The notes under the pieces were generated by a model. It did not search any database. It saw nothing but the letters and a program-made list of their open reading frames with translations, and was not told where the DNA came from. 56,628 bases of DNA from Streptococcus suis (GTDB lineage: Bacteria; Bacillota; Bacilli; Lactobacillales; Streptococcaceae): positions 1 to 56,628 of the forward strand of contig NZ_WCJE01000012.1 in assembly GCF_016743335.1 (NCBI RefSeq), given 5' to 3'. This document shows, piece after piece, positions 1 through 9,909 of this stretch. The translations under genes and the position numbers were made by a program. Numbering within the stretch: position 1 is the first letter of the stretch; each line of letters opens with the position of its first letter.

Positions 1-57
1 TGTCTGTGAATGATACAACTGAAAACAAATGAAAGTTCAGGTTTTATGGTAAAATTC

Positions 58-85
58 TTGTTTTTCTTCAAAAATATGATATGAT
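58..85 (+). promoter_or_regulatory. Promoter of adenosine deaminase gene
   Basis: A -35-like TTGTTT (58-63) and a -10 TATGAT (80-85) are separated by 16 nt. A second overlapping TATGAT lies at 75-80. Transcription would start about 20 nt upstream of the ribosome binding site GGAGGT at 105-110. Confidence 0.55.
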
Positions 86-120
86 AGTTAACAATATATC
101 AGACGGAGGTTGTGTTAACA

Positions 121-1128
121 GTGTTGAATGTAAATGAATTGGTCAAAACAGAGTTGCATTGTCATTTGGATGGCTCATTGTCCCTCGGAGTCATTCGACA
201 ATTGGCACAGATGGCTAAGATTACTATTCCTGCAGAAGATGAAGCATTAAGAAAATTAGTTAGTGTTCATGGAAAAGTTGATAGTTTAATGGCTTATTTA
301 AAGTTATTTGATTTTGTTCGCCCACTCTTACAAACTGCAACAGCTTTAGAATTGGCAGCCTATGATCTTGTACGACAAGCTGCAAGTGATAAGGTCATTT
401 ACATTGAAGTTCGTTTTGCACCTGAACTGTCGACGGATCAAGACTTGACTATTTTAGAAGCAGTCTCAGCAGTTTTAGTTGGACTAAACAGGGGACAGGA
501 AGATTTTGGAGTGGTTGCTAAACTTCTGGTTTGTGGTTTAAAGCAAACGAATACGAATCAAACGAAGGAACTCTTTTCGGCTATTGCTGATTTGGCACCA
601 AAAGGACTTGTGGGATTTGATTTCGCAGGAAATGAAGCAGACTATCCTACGGAAGAACTTCGGGATATTATTCAATTTACTCAGTCTTTAGGTTATCCCA
701 TGACTTTCCATGCCGGAGAATGTGGATGTGTGACCAATGTGATTCAAGCTCTTGAACTTGGGATTAGAAGGATTGGTCATGGCACGGCACTTACTCGCAA
801 TCCTGAAGCTATCCAGGCTTTTGTCAATAGCGGAGCAACGCTTGAGATGTGTCTAACATCGAATCTTCAAACTGGTGCAGCTGATTCGATTGAATATTTT
901 CCATATCATGAGCTAGTTGAGGCAGGAGCAAACATCACAATCAACACAGATAATCGTACTGTTTCTAATACTACACTTAATAGAGAATATCAGTTATTTG
1001 TAGAATATTTTGGGACTAGCAAGGAAGAATTTTATCTATTCAACAGAAATGCTATTCAAGCAAGTTTTGCCAGTGAAGAAGAAAAGGCAAACTTACTTGA
1101 TGTCCTAGCTCAAAAGTATAATTTGTAA
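121..1128 (+). CDS. add: Adenosine deaminase
   Basis: Deaminates adenosine or deoxyadenosine to inosine in cytoplasmic purine salvage. The metal-binding HCHLDGS motif is at the N-terminus (about residues 13-19), the HAGE motif with a zinc-ligand His and catalytic Glu is near residue 197, and a TDN motif near 277 supplies the conserved Asp. About 335 residues is usual for the family. Start choice: an in-frame GTG at 112 lies only 2 nt from the GGAGGT ribosome site, so GTG 121 is preferred; TTG 124 is also possible. The gene stands alone with its own promoter and converges on the ABC-transporter operon, sharing a hairpin terminator with it. A nucleoside-catabolism operon lies near the other end of the window but is not linked. 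Confidence 0.92.
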   Translation: MLNVNELVKTELHCHLDGSLSLGVIRQLAQMAKITIPAEDEALRKLVSVHGKVDSLMAYLKLFDFVRPLLQTATALELAAYDLVRQAASDKVIYIEVRFAPELSTDQDLTILEAVSAVLVGLNRGQEDFGVVAKLLVCGLKQTNTNQTKELFSAIADLAPKGLVGFDFAGNEADYPTEELRDIIQFTQSLGYPMTFHAGECGCVTNVIQALELGIRRIGHGTALTRNPEAIQAFVNSGATLEMCLTSNLQTGAADSIEYFPYHELVEAGANITINTDNRTVSNTTLNREYQLFVEYFGTSKEEFYLFNRNAIQASFASEEEKANLLDVLAQKYNL

Positions 1129-1178
1129 AAAGAAAGCTCTAGGCCATGTCAGAACGACCGGCAAAGAGCTTTTTCTTA
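1127..1178. terminator. Bidirectional terminator between add and ABC permease gene
   Basis: The stem pairs AAAGCTCT (1133-1140) with AGAGCTTT (1165-1172). A-rich sequence precedes it and T-rich sequence follows it, so it can serve both converging genes. Confidence 0.65.
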
Positions 1179-1958
1179 TTGCAAATTTAATTTCTTGGTC
1201 ATGATAAAGTGTGTACCAAAATAGTAGGCAAAGGCCAGAATGATATTGATCAAGGCCAAGATAGGACTTGGGTATAATGGTAGCGCGGCATAATAAAGGT
1301 TCTCTAGATAATTGGTAAAAACGAGAGTTCCAAACACACCAACTACAATTGAAATGCCAATATAGGTCAAAATGGCAAACAGAAGACGGTGGTCTTTAAA
1401 CAGTTGACCAACAGAGATGGAGAAGTAGATCAGCAAGATTCCCATTGTTGACTCGATAAGTGAATAAAATAAATGAGCAAAAACTACCGACCAGTCTAAT
1501 TCTTGAATGAGGGTTTGGAGTTCAGGGATAACAAATTCTCCACTTCCGAGCATGAGGACTGCTAAAATAATCCCGATTGAAAGAACAATGTTAACTCCTG
1601 CTAAAAAGTACCAAACCAAAGATGCCAAGAGTTTACTTAGAATAATATGGTGGCTTGAAACTGGCAAGGTCATGGTCAAATAGCCCTGACGACCATAGAC
1701 ATTTTTTCTAAATCGGTTAATAACCATGAAAAAGGTGGATAAACCGAGGGCAGCAATCAGGATACCGATGGTCATGAAGGATGTAGCGAAAAGAACCATT
1801 TCAGCACCGCTAGGTTCTGTGGTTCCAGCTTGTGTTCGGATTGTCAAAGCTTGTAACCAGAATCCAAGTATGGCAGATAGGACCAATGCCCCTGCATAAA
1901 TTCCTACATACCATTTTCCAACGGATTGAAATTCGTATTTCAATAATTTTTTAAACAT
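1176..1958 (-). CDS. ABC exporter permease subunit
   Basis: A 260-residue protein with about six hydrophobic segments (roughly residues 18-36, 56-80, 105-135, 160-180, 190-215, 232-255), typical of an ABC-2-like membrane subunit. The substrate cannot be read from sequence. It is the last gene of a three-gene minus-strand operon (GntR regulator, ATPase, permease), 16 nt after the ATPase gene, with a good AGAAGGAG site ahead of its ATG. In related Firmicute operons (YtrA-YtrB type) such transporters respond to cell-wall-active compounds; that role here is inference from layout. Confidence 0.8.
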   Translation of the reverse strand: MFKKLLKYEFQSVGKWYVGIYAGALVLSAILGFWLQALTIRTQAGTTEPSGAEMVLFATSFMTIGILIAALGLSTFFMVINRFRKNVYGRQGYLTMTLPVSSHHIILSKLLASLVWYFLAGVNIVLSIGIILAVLMLGSGEFVIPELQTLIQELDWSVVFAHLFYSLIESTMGILLIYFSISVGQLFKDHRLLFAILTYIGISIVVGVFGTLVFTNYLENLYYAALPLYPSPILALINIILAFAYYFGTHFIMTKKLNLQ

Positions 1959-1974
1959 AGCAATCTCCTTCTAA

Positions 1975-2682
1975 CTAAGCCTTAAAATCTTGGCGGAAGA
2001 GTTCGTCAATGGACTCGCCACTTTCAATACGGAGATCATCCACGTTTTCATGGCGAATAACGCTACCATATTGAAGGAAAATAACCTCATCCAAAATTTG
2101 CTCGACATCTGAAATTAAGTGAGTAGAGATAATAACAGAGGCAGTCGGAGAGTAGTTGTTGACGATGGTTTTTAAAATGTAGTCTCGGGCGGCAGGGTCA
2201 ACACCACCAATTGGCTCATCTAAAACATACAGCTGCGCTTGGCGGCTCATCACCAGAATGAGTTGGACTTTTTCCTTATTCCCCTTAGAGAGATGTTTCA
2301 TACGACTGTTTAAATCAATGCCCAAATCTTGTAAAAGATGGACAGCACGCTCTTTATCAAAGTCAGCATAGAAGTCTGTAAAGAAGGTGATAGCATCAGA
2401 AACCTTCATGCTTTCATCAAGATAGGTCGTATCTGGCAAATAGGATACGATTGCCTTGGTTTCAGGTGAAGGAGTGCGACCGTTGATAAGGACTTGACCA
2501 TACTCAGGTTGCAACAGACCGTTGATCAATTTAATCATGGTCGTTTTACCCGAACCATTTGGTCCCAAAAGTCCTATGATTTTTCCAGCAGTCAACTTCA
2601 AATTGACATTGTTTAGGGCGACAGCTCCACCATAAGATTTTGAAACTTGTTGTAGCTCAACCAAAGTATATGCGTTATTCAT
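1975..2682 (-). CDS. ABC transporter ATP-binding protein
   Basis: Cytoplasmic ATPase of the exporter encoded next to it. The Walker A motif GPNGSGKTT is at about residues 40-48, a variant signature LSKGNKEK is near 133, and a Walker B ending in LDEP followed by GGVDP is near 155. The 235-residue length fits a single nucleotide-binding domain. The start is supported by AAAGGAG six bases upstream of ATG. The gene overlaps the end of the regulator gene by 8 bp, which implies coupled translation with the GntR-type repressor. Confidence 0.88.
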   Translation of the reverse strand: MNNAYTLVELQQVSKSYGGAVALNNVNLKLTAGKIIGLLGPNGSGKTTMIKLINGLLQPEYGQVLINGRTPSPETKAIVSYLPDTTYLDESMKVSDAITFFTDFYADFDKERAVHLLQDLGIDLNSRMKHLSKGNKEKVQLILVMSRQAQLYVLDEPIGGVDPAARDYILKTIVNNYSPTASVIISTHLISDVEQILDEVIFLQYGSVIRHENVDDLRIESGESIDELFRQDFKA

Positions 2683-3049
2683 AAGTGACTCCTTTCAAAT
2701 AATCATCTAACTGGCCAGTGAGGTCGTCGTGTTTGAAACCCAAATCTAACATATTGTTCACAAAATTCTCGAGTTCTTTTTGTGCTAAATGTAGGCGAGT
2801 TTGTGTAATCAATTCTTGATTATCTGTTACAAAACGACCTGTTGTGCGAACCGAGTAAACAAAGCCTTCCGTTTCTAAATCAGACAAAGCGCGCTGAACG
2901 GTATTTGGATTGACGCCAGCAATTTCGGCTAAGTCACGAACAGTGGGAAGTTTATCTCCAGATTTTAATTGATTAGTCACAATCTGCAATTTAATAGTAT
3001 TGCTGATTTGAATATAGATGGGGATGTTATTATCAAATTTCCAAACCAT
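2675..3049 (-). CDS. GntR-family transcriptional regulator, YtrA subfamily
   Basis: A winged-helix DNA-binding domain fills residues 10-75, with the GntR signature LPTVRDLAEIAGVNPNTVQRA near residues 35-55. Only a short helical tail of about 45 residues follows, the hallmark of the YtrA subfamily, which usually lacks a full effector domain and controls adjacent ABC transporter genes. Start: an in-frame ATG at 3055 sits only 1 nt from the AAAGGA ribosome site, so the ATG at 3049 (MVWKFDNN) is preferred. It is the first gene of the operon and probably represses it. No operator was confidently identified. Confidence 0.85.
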   Translation of the reverse strand: MVWKFDNNIPIYIQISNTIKLQIVTNQLKSGDKLPTVRDLAEIAGVNPNTVQRALSDLETEGFVYSVRTTGRFVTDNQELITQTRLHLAQKELENFVNNMLDLGFKHDDLTGQLDDYLKGVTYE

Positions 3050-3202
3050 AATCATTTCCTTTCTAGGATGACACCGTGTTTATGTCTTATCTTAATAATA
3101 CAACAAACTATATAAATTAGCAAGAAAAATGTTTTGAATTTTTAAAAAATATTTTTGGATAAATATTTGATATAATAGAAGAAACATGAAAAGGAGAATA
3201 CC

Positions 3203-6200
3203 ATGCTGGCACAATTAGATACAAAGACAGTTTATACCTTTATGGATAGCATGGTGACGATAGAAAATTATGTAGGCAAGGCTAAAAAGCTTGGTTACCA
3301 CGCATTGGGGATAATGGATAAAAACAGTCTTTATGCAGCCTATAGTTTTATGGAATCCTGTAACAAAATGGGGCTTCAACCAATTATTGGTTGTGAACTG
3401 GACTGGAAATTACAGGGAGAGGAGCAGGATATCACTACTCAATTGATTGCTCTGACAACCAGAGGTTATCGCAATCTATTGAAAATTTCGACTGCTAAGA
3501 TGACAGGGCAAGATGATTTTGAAACTATTCGTCAATATTTAGTCGACATAGCAGTGGTTGTTCCTTATTTTTCTGGCATTGAGCACCTTGAGTTAGGTGT
3601 TAACTATTATATCGGAGTGACGGTTGATACACCAGTTCAAGACTTTAAGCAAGCAATACTCCCAATTCATACGGTTCGTTTTTTTGAAGAGGAACAATTG
3701 GAAAGTCTACAGGTTCTCCATGCTATTCGAGATAATATTCCACTTAATCAAGTTGCAGATATAGATAGTCGACAAAAGCTTTTATCGGCTGATAGCTTAA
3801 CCAATCTATTTTCTAATCGGTTTCCGCAAGCAGTTGATAATTTACGTGACTTGGTTGCAGGGATTTCTTATCAATTAAATACAGATTTAAAATTGCCGCG
3901 TTTTAATCGTGACAGACCTGCAGTGGAAGAATTATACGAGCGCTCCTATCAAGGATTAGAAGAGAAGGGCTTGGCTAATTCACTATATAAAGAACGTTTG
4001 GAAAAGGAATTATCCATTATTCATCAAATGGGATTTGATGATTATTTCTTGATTGTATGGGACCTCCTTCGTTTTGGACGTAGCCAAGGGTATTACATGG
4101 GAATGGGGCGCGGTTCAGCTGTTGGAAGCCTAGTTGCCTACGCCTTAAATATCACAGGTATTGATCCTGTTAAGCATAATCTTCTCTTTGAACGCTTTCT
4201 CAATGCTGAACGTTATTCAATGCCCGATATTGATATTGATATTCCAGATATTCATCGAGCAGATTTTATTCGTTATGTACGAGATCGTTATGGTTCAACC
4301 CATGCTGCGCAAATTGTAACCTACTCGACTTTTGGAGCTAAGCAGGCCATTCGTGATGTATTTAAGCGTTTCGGAACACCTGAATATGAGTTAAGTAATA
4401 TTACCAAGAAAATTTCATTTAGGGATAGTCTTACTTCTGCCTATCAGCGAAATGCCGCTTTTCGTCAGATTATCAATAGTAAGATAGAGTACCAAAAAGC
4501 TTTTGCGATTGCTCAACAAATTGAAGGGCAACCCCGACAGACTTCTATCCATGCAGCAGGGATAGTGATGAGTGATGAGGACTTGACAGATACCATCCCT
4601 CTTAAAATAGGGGATGACATGCTGGTAACCCAATATGATGCACATGCTGTTGAGGCGAATGGTCTGTTGAAAATGGATTTCCTTGGCTTACGAAATCTGA
4701 CCTTTGTGCAAAAAATGGCAGAAGGAGTACGTGAACGTTATCAGCAGGAAATTGATATTGCCAAGATAGATTTAGAAGACAAGAAAACCTTGGAACTTTT
4801 TGCTGCTGGTCGGACTAAGGGAATTTTTCAATTTGAACAGCCTGGTGCGATTAGCCTGCTTCGAAGGGTCAAACCTGGTCGATTTGAAGATATAGTTGCA
4901 ACAACGAGTTTGAATAGACCGGGGGCTAGTGATTATTCGGATAACTTTGTAAAACGCAAACATGGACAAGAGACAGTTGATTTGTTGGACCCAACCATTG
5001 CTCCTATTTTACAACCGACTTATGGTATCATGCTTTATCAGGAACAGGTCATGCAGATTGCACAGGTCTATGCAGGATTTACGCTTGGCAAGGCGGATTT
5101 ACTCCGCAGGGCGATGTCTAAAAAGAATGCCCAGGAAATGCAGGCAATGGAAGCGGAATTTTTACAGGGAGCACTGAAAAACGGACATGCTGAAGAGAAT
5201 GCAAGGGAAATATTTGGCATGATGGCTAAGTTCGCTGGTTATGGTTTTAACCGTAGCCACGCCTATGCTTATTCAGCCTTAGCCTTTCAAATGGCCTATT
5301 TCAAGAGTCACTATACGGATGTCTTTTTTGATGTCATGCTCAATCATTCTAGCAGTGCCTATATTGAAGATGCGATGCAGTTTGACTTTGAGGTAGCCCG
5401 ACTAACGATTAACAATATTCCTTATCACGATAAGTTTGATAAAAGTAAGGTTTACCTAGGATTAAAAACACTGAAAGGTTTGCCTAAAGATTTAGCTTTA
5501 TGGATATTGGATCATCGTCCCTATAAGTCTGTAGAAGATTTTATTTTGCGCTTGCCAGATAATTTCAAGAAAAAAGATTTACTAATCCCTCTTATTCAGA
5601 TTGGTTTATTTGATGATTTTGACGCCAATCGTAAAAAGATTATTGAAAATCTAGACAATCTCTTTGTCTTTGCAGAGGCAATTGGTACATTTTTTGCAGA
5701 GGAGAGTTATAGTTGGACAGATGTAGAAGACTACAGCGACAGCGAAAAATTTATGCTAGAGCAAGAATTGCTAGGTGTTGGTATTAGTCCGCATCCTTTA
5801 GTCAATATTTGTCGAGAGTCTAAGCGTAGTTTTACAGATTTGGCTGATTTAGCGGTTGGCAATCGAGCAACCGTTCTTGTGCAGATTCAAGCTATTCGAT
5901 TGATTCGTACCAAAAAGACTGGGGAGCAGATGGCATTTCTTCGAGTGACAGATACCAAAAGGACGCTTGACGTGACTCTTTTTCCAGAATCTTATCGCCA
6001 ATACGCTTCTATTTTGGAAGAAGGGGGAATGGGGTACATCACAGGTAGAGTGCAAGAGCGCGATGGACAGTTGCAATTAGTTCTAGAAAAATTAGAGCCT
6101 GTCAGTTTTGAGAAATTTTGGATTCTTTTGGAAAATCGAGAACACGATTATGCTGTTGCTCGTATTTTGGATAAATATAGAGGAAGCATTCCAGTAGTAC

Positions 6201-6313
6201 TTCATTATCAAGATAGTAATCAGACAATTCAGGCTGAGCACCACATGGTTATGAAAACGCCTCAATTAGAAGAAGAGTTAAGTGAATTTGTTATGAAAAC
6301 GATTTTTCGATAA
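3203..6313 (+). CDS. dnaE: DNA polymerase III alpha subunit DnaE
   Basis: Replicative polymerase of the C family, the DnaE form that in low-GC Gram-positives works with PolC and extends lagging-strand primers. An N-terminal PHP domain occupies about residues 1-200. The catalytic palm contains PDIDIDIPD near residues 341-349 with the metal-binding Asp residues. Finger and helix-hairpin-helix regions follow, with an OB-fold near 890-990. The 1036-residue length matches streptococcal DnaE and is shorter than proteobacterial DnaE. An extended -10 TGATATAAT (3168-3176) precedes it, and AAGGAG with good spacing fixes the ATG. It ends 84 nt before pfkA, a gene order common in streptococci. Confidence 0.96.
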   Translation: MLAQLDTKTVYTFMDSMVTIENYVGKAKKLGYHALGIMDKNSLYAAYSFMESCNKMGLQPIIGCELDWKLQGEEQDITTQLIALTTRGYRNLLKISTAKMTGQDDFETIRQYLVDIAVVVPYFSGIEHLELGVNYYIGVTVDTPVQDFKQAILPIHTVRFFEEEQLESLQVLHAIRDNIPLNQVADIDSRQKLLSADSLTNLFSNRFPQAVDNLRDLVAGISYQLNTDLKLPRFNRDRPAVEELYERSYQGLEEKGLANSLYKERLEKELSIIHQMGFDDYFLIVWDLLRFGRSQGYYMGMGRGSAVGSLVAYALNITGIDPVKHNLLFERFLNAERYSMPDIDIDIPDIHRADFIRYVRDRYGSTHAAQIVTYSTFGAKQAIRDVFKRFGTPEYELSNITKKISFRDSLTSAYQRNAAFRQIINSKIEYQKAFAIAQQIEGQPRQTSIHAAGIVMSDEDLTDTIPLKIGDDMLVTQYDAHAVEANGLLKMDFLGLRNLTFVQKMAEGVRERYQQEIDIAKIDLEDKKTLELFAAGRTKGIFQFEQPGAISLLRRVKPGRFEDIVATTSLNRPGASDYSDNFVKRKHGQETVDLLDPTIAPILQPTYGIMLYQEQVMQIAQVYAGFTLGKADLLRRAMSKKNAQEMQAMEAEFLQGALKNGHAEENAREIFGMMAKFAGYGFNRSHAYAYSALAFQMAYFKSHYTDVFFDVMLNHSSSAYIEDAMQFDFEVARLTINNIPYHDKFDKSKVYLGLKTLKGLPKDLALWILDHRPYKSVEDFILRLPDNFKKKDLLIPLIQIGLFDDFDANRKKIIENLDNLFVFAEAIGTFFAEESYSWTDVEDYSDSEKFMLEQELLGVGISPHPLVNICRESKRSFTDLADLAVGNRATVLVQIQAIRLIRTKKTGEQMAFLRVTDTKRTLDVTLFPESYRQYASILEEGGMGYITGRVQERDGQLQLVLEKLEPVSFEKFWILLENREHDYAVARILDKYRGSIPVVLHYQDSNQTIQAEHHMVMKTPQLEEELSEFVMKTIFR

Positions 6314-6394
6314 AAAAATAGCAAAAAGTCAAGCAAGTTTAGGCTAAGTATGTTATAATAGGGCAGTTAAAATGAAAAGTTAAAGGAGCATTAA

Positions 6395-7408
<1,014 letters not shown>

Positions 7409-7474
7409 TTTGACATTTCATTAAAGTGTTATTAAGGGTCATAAGACCATTAAATAAAAAGGAGTTTTGTTAAG

Positions 7475-8980
7475 ATGAATAAACGTGTAAAAATCGTTGC
7501 AACCCTTGGTCCTGCGGTAGAAATCCGTGGTGGAAAAAAATTCGGTGATGATGGTTACTGGGGTGAAAGCCTTGATGTAGAAGCGTCAGCACAGAAAATT
7601 GCTCAATTGATTACCGAAGGTGCAAACGTATTCCGTTTCAACTTCTCACACGGTGACCACCAAGAACAAGGTGAGCGTATGGCAACTGTACGCCGTGCGG
7701 AAGAAATTGCTGGTAAAAAAGTTGGTTTCTTGTTGGATACAAAAGGTCCAGAAATCCGTACAGAATTGTTTGAAGGCGATGCAAAAGAGTTTTCATACAC
7801 AACTGGTGAAAAAATCCGCGTAGCAACTAAACAAGGCATTAAGTCAACTCGCGAAGTGATTGCATTGAACGTTGCTGGTGGTTTGGATGTATTTGACGAT
7901 GTTGAAGTTGGTAAACAAGTTCTTGTTGACGATGGTAAACTAGGTCTTAAAGTAATCGAAAAAGATGCTGAAAAACGTGAATTTGTTGTTGAAGTTGAAA
8001 ACGACGGTGTTATCGCTAAACAAAAAGGTGTAAACATTCCTTATACTAAAATTCCTTTCCCAGCTCTTGCTGACCGCGACAACGCTGATATCCGTTTCGG
8101 TTTGGAACAAGGTTTGAACTTCATCGCAATTTCATTCGTTCGTTCAGCAAAAGATGTTGAAGAAGTTCGTAACATTCTTAAAGAAACTGGTAATGAGCAC
8201 GTTCAATTGTTCTCAAAAATCGAAAACCAACAAGGTATCGACAATATTGATGAAATCATTGAAGCTTCAGATGGTATCATGATTGCTCGTGGTGACATGG
8301 GTATCGAAGTACCATTCGAAATGGTTCCAGTTTACCAAAAAATGATTATCACAAAAGTGAATGCAGCTGGTAAAGCAGTTATCACAGCAACAAACATGTT
8401 GGAAACAATGACTGAAAAACCACGTGCAACTCGTTCTGAAGTATCTGACGTATTCAACGCAGTTATCGACGGTACTGACGCAACAATGCTTTCAGGTGAG
8501 TCTGCAAACGGTAAATATCCAGTTGAATCAGTTCGTACAATGGCAACTATTGCTAAAAACGCACAAACTCTTCTTAACGAATACGGTCGTTTGAACTCTG
8601 ATCACTTTAACCGTGCATCTAAAACAGAAGTTATTGCATCTGCAGTAAAAGATGCTTGTCACTCAATGAACATCAAGTTGGTTGTAACAGTTACTGAAAC
8701 TGGTTACTCAGCTCGTTCAATCTCTAAATACCGTCCAGATGCTGACATCTTGGCAGTAACATTTACTGAGAAAGTACAAAAATCATTGATGCTTAACTGG
8801 GGTGTTATCCCGGTTGTAACAAACCGTCCAGATTCAACTGACGATATGTTTGATTTGGCTGAACGCATTGCCAAAGAACAAGGTCTTGTTGAAGCAGGAG
8901 ATGATATTGTTATCGTTGCTGGTGTGCCTGTAGGTGTTGCAGGTTCAACAAACACTATGCGTGTTCGTACAGTAAAATAA
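7475..8980 (+). CDS. pyk: Pyruvate kinase
   Basis: Converts phosphoenolpyruvate and ADP to pyruvate and ATP at the end of glycolysis. The TIM-barrel catalytic core carries NFSHGDH near residues 52-58 and the family signature around IARGDMGIEVP near 270-280. A small B domain (about 75-175) and a C-terminal allosteric domain follow. The 501-residue length is standard for lactic streptococci, without the extra C-terminal domain of Bacillus enzymes. It has its own AAGGAG site and is second in the pfkA-pyk unit, so both allosteric glycolytic enzymes are made together. A perfect hairpin terminator follows directly. Strongly optimised codons indicate very high expression. Confidence 0.97.
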   Translation: MNKRVKIVATLGPAVEIRGGKKFGDDGYWGESLDVEASAQKIAQLITEGANVFRFNFSHGDHQEQGERMATVRRAEEIAGKKVGFLLDTKGPEIRTELFEGDAKEFSYTTGEKIRVATKQGIKSTREVIALNVAGGLDVFDDVEVGKQVLVDDGKLGLKVIEKDAEKREFVVEVENDGVIAKQKGVNIPYTKIPFPALADRDNADIRFGLEQGLNFIAISFVRSAKDVEEVRNILKETGNEHVQLFSKIENQQGIDNIDEIIEASDGIMIARGDMGIEVPFEMVPVYQKMIITKVNAAGKAVITATNMLETMTEKPRATRSEVSDVFNAVIDGTDATMLSGESANGKYPVESVRTMATIAKNAQTLLNEYGRLNSDHFNRASKTEVIASAVKDACHSMNIKLVVTVTETGYSARSISKYRPDADILAVTFTEKVQKSLMLNWGVIPVVTNRPDSTDDMFDLAERIAKEQGLVEAGDDIVIVAGVPVGVAGSTNTMRVRTVK

Positions 8981-8982
8981 TC

Positions 8983-9006
8983 AAAAAGGTCCTTTTGGAC
9001 CTTTTT
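8983..9006 (+). terminator. Rho-independent terminator of pfkA-pyk
   Basis: A perfect 10-bp stem (AAAAAGGTCC paired with GGACCTTTTT) with a TTTT loop starts 3 nt after the pyk stop codon. Confidence 0.85.
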
Positions 9007-9063
9007 GTCGTGATTATGTGACTTTTAGTCCGTCATGCTCCGTAAGGTGCGTGACAAATAAAC

Positions 9064-9080
9064 CACCCGCTATGCGGGTG
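9064..9080 (+). repeat. Left-end subterminal hairpin of the IS200-type element
   Basis: CACCCGC (9064-9070) pairs with GCGGGTG (9074-9080) around a 3-nt loop. Such hairpins are the single-stranded recognition sites of Y1 transposases. Confidence 0.75.
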
Positions 9081-9163
9081 CGCGACGAAGGTTATACCAA
9101 AAAAACTCCAAACGCGATACAATAAAGGTGTTCAAGCCTATTGTAAAGCGAAAGGAGAAAAAT

Positions 9164-9695
9164 ATGGCGCAAAAGGCACATAGTTTATCACATACAAAGT
9201 GGCTGTGTTCTACCACATTGTCTTCACCCCTAAGTATAGACGAAAAATTATCTATAATCAATATCGAAGTAGTCTTGGAGAGATATTTCGACGATTGTGT
9301 AGTTATAAAGGTGTTGAAATTATCGAAGGTCATCTGATGCCAGACCATGTTCACATGTTAGTCAGTATTCCTCCAAGGTTAAGTGTATCAAGTTTTATGG
9401 GCTATTCAAAAGGCAAGAGTGCTCTTATGATGTTTGATAAACACGCCAATCTCTCTATAAATTTGGTAATCGTTATTTCTGGGCAGAGAGCTTCAACAAT
9501 TTGGGGAATTGTTGAAGAGTGTAAGTTGGACTAAATGAAGCCACAATTAAGAAATATATACAAGAATAAGGAAATTATCCAGTGGATGATTTCTTCACGA
9601 GCTTAAAATCTAGAAAGCGAGTTAAACATGATATAGCACTTGATAAGTTAAGTGTAAAAGAGTATGAAGATCCCTTTAGGGATAATGGCAAGTAG
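9164..9695 (+). pseudogene. tnpA: IS200-family Y1 transposase tnpA, frameshifted
   Basis: The intact start has AAAGGAG and ATG at 9164 (MAQKAHSLSHTKW). After the Trp the frame is lost by an apparent 1-nt deletion near 9209, and the family sequence YHIVFTPKYRRK continues in another frame. The HUH metal motif is preserved in LMPDHVHMLVSI (about 9332-9367). A second frameshift near 9449 moves the match YKFGNRYFWAE into a third frame, which then meets stops. The segment holding the catalytic Tyr (IKKYIQE, about 9548-9568) and the C-terminal KEYEDPFRDNGK ending at TAG 9693-9695 are recognisable in that third frame but separated by unrelated sequence. The gene is dead; no single frame encodes a functional transposase. 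Confidence 0.85.
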
Positions 9696-9702
9696 TACGA
9701 AT

Positions 9703-9831
9703 GCCTCTTTAAGAGGCTAGTGACGAGTCAAAAGCAGTGAGGCTTGAACAAAGTGAAAGCCAGCGTCTTTAGGCGCTGGCTGGTGATGTGGGCTTATAGC
9801 CCTTGTTCAAACCACCCGTTTGACGGGTGGT
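9703..9831 (+). repeat. Right-end hairpin cluster of the IS200-type element
   Basis: Four hairpins follow each other: GCCTCTT/AAGAGGC (9703-9717), GCCAGCG/CGCTGGC (9759-9780), GGGCT/AGCCC (9790-9802) and ACCACCCGT/ACGGGTGGT (9811-9831). The last is the likely transposase-recognised right-end hairpin; the others are typical folded 3' sequence of such elements. Confidence 0.7.
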
Positions 9832-9909
9832 CATGATTTATTGCTTAGATAACAAACTAGTCTTAGTATCTACATTTAAAGGATTAGTAGAATCTAAACT
9901 TATTGTATC

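Larger units (their letters stand above)
9054..9835 (+). mobile_element. IS200/IS605-group insertion sequence, degenerate
   Basis: A roughly 0.78-kb element with the layout of IS200-type single-strand transposons: a subterminal hairpin at the left end, one transposase gene, and several hairpins at the right end, with no terminal inverted repeats and no obvious target duplication. The left hairpin (9064-9080) and the last right hairpin (9811-9831) share the core CACCCG/CGGGTG. The transposase reading frame is broken in at least three places, so the copy cannot move by its own enzyme. Exact cleavage sites cannot be fixed by eye; the ends are approximate. The element sits between the pyk terminator and the 3' end of the FAD-oxidoreductase gene and damages no neighbour. 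Confidence 0.85.

Noticed and set aside
3056..3202. Strong operator of the YtrA-type regulator
   Set aside because: AT-rich sequence with no clear inverted repeat that I could support.
7603..8037. 144-residue antisense reading frame within pyk
   Set aside because: A shadow of the biased codon use in pyk; no ribosome site or recognisable family.
9070..9354. Antisense reading frame in the IS200 element
   Set aside because: No similarity to accessory TnpB or other IS genes; the real signal is on the plus strand.
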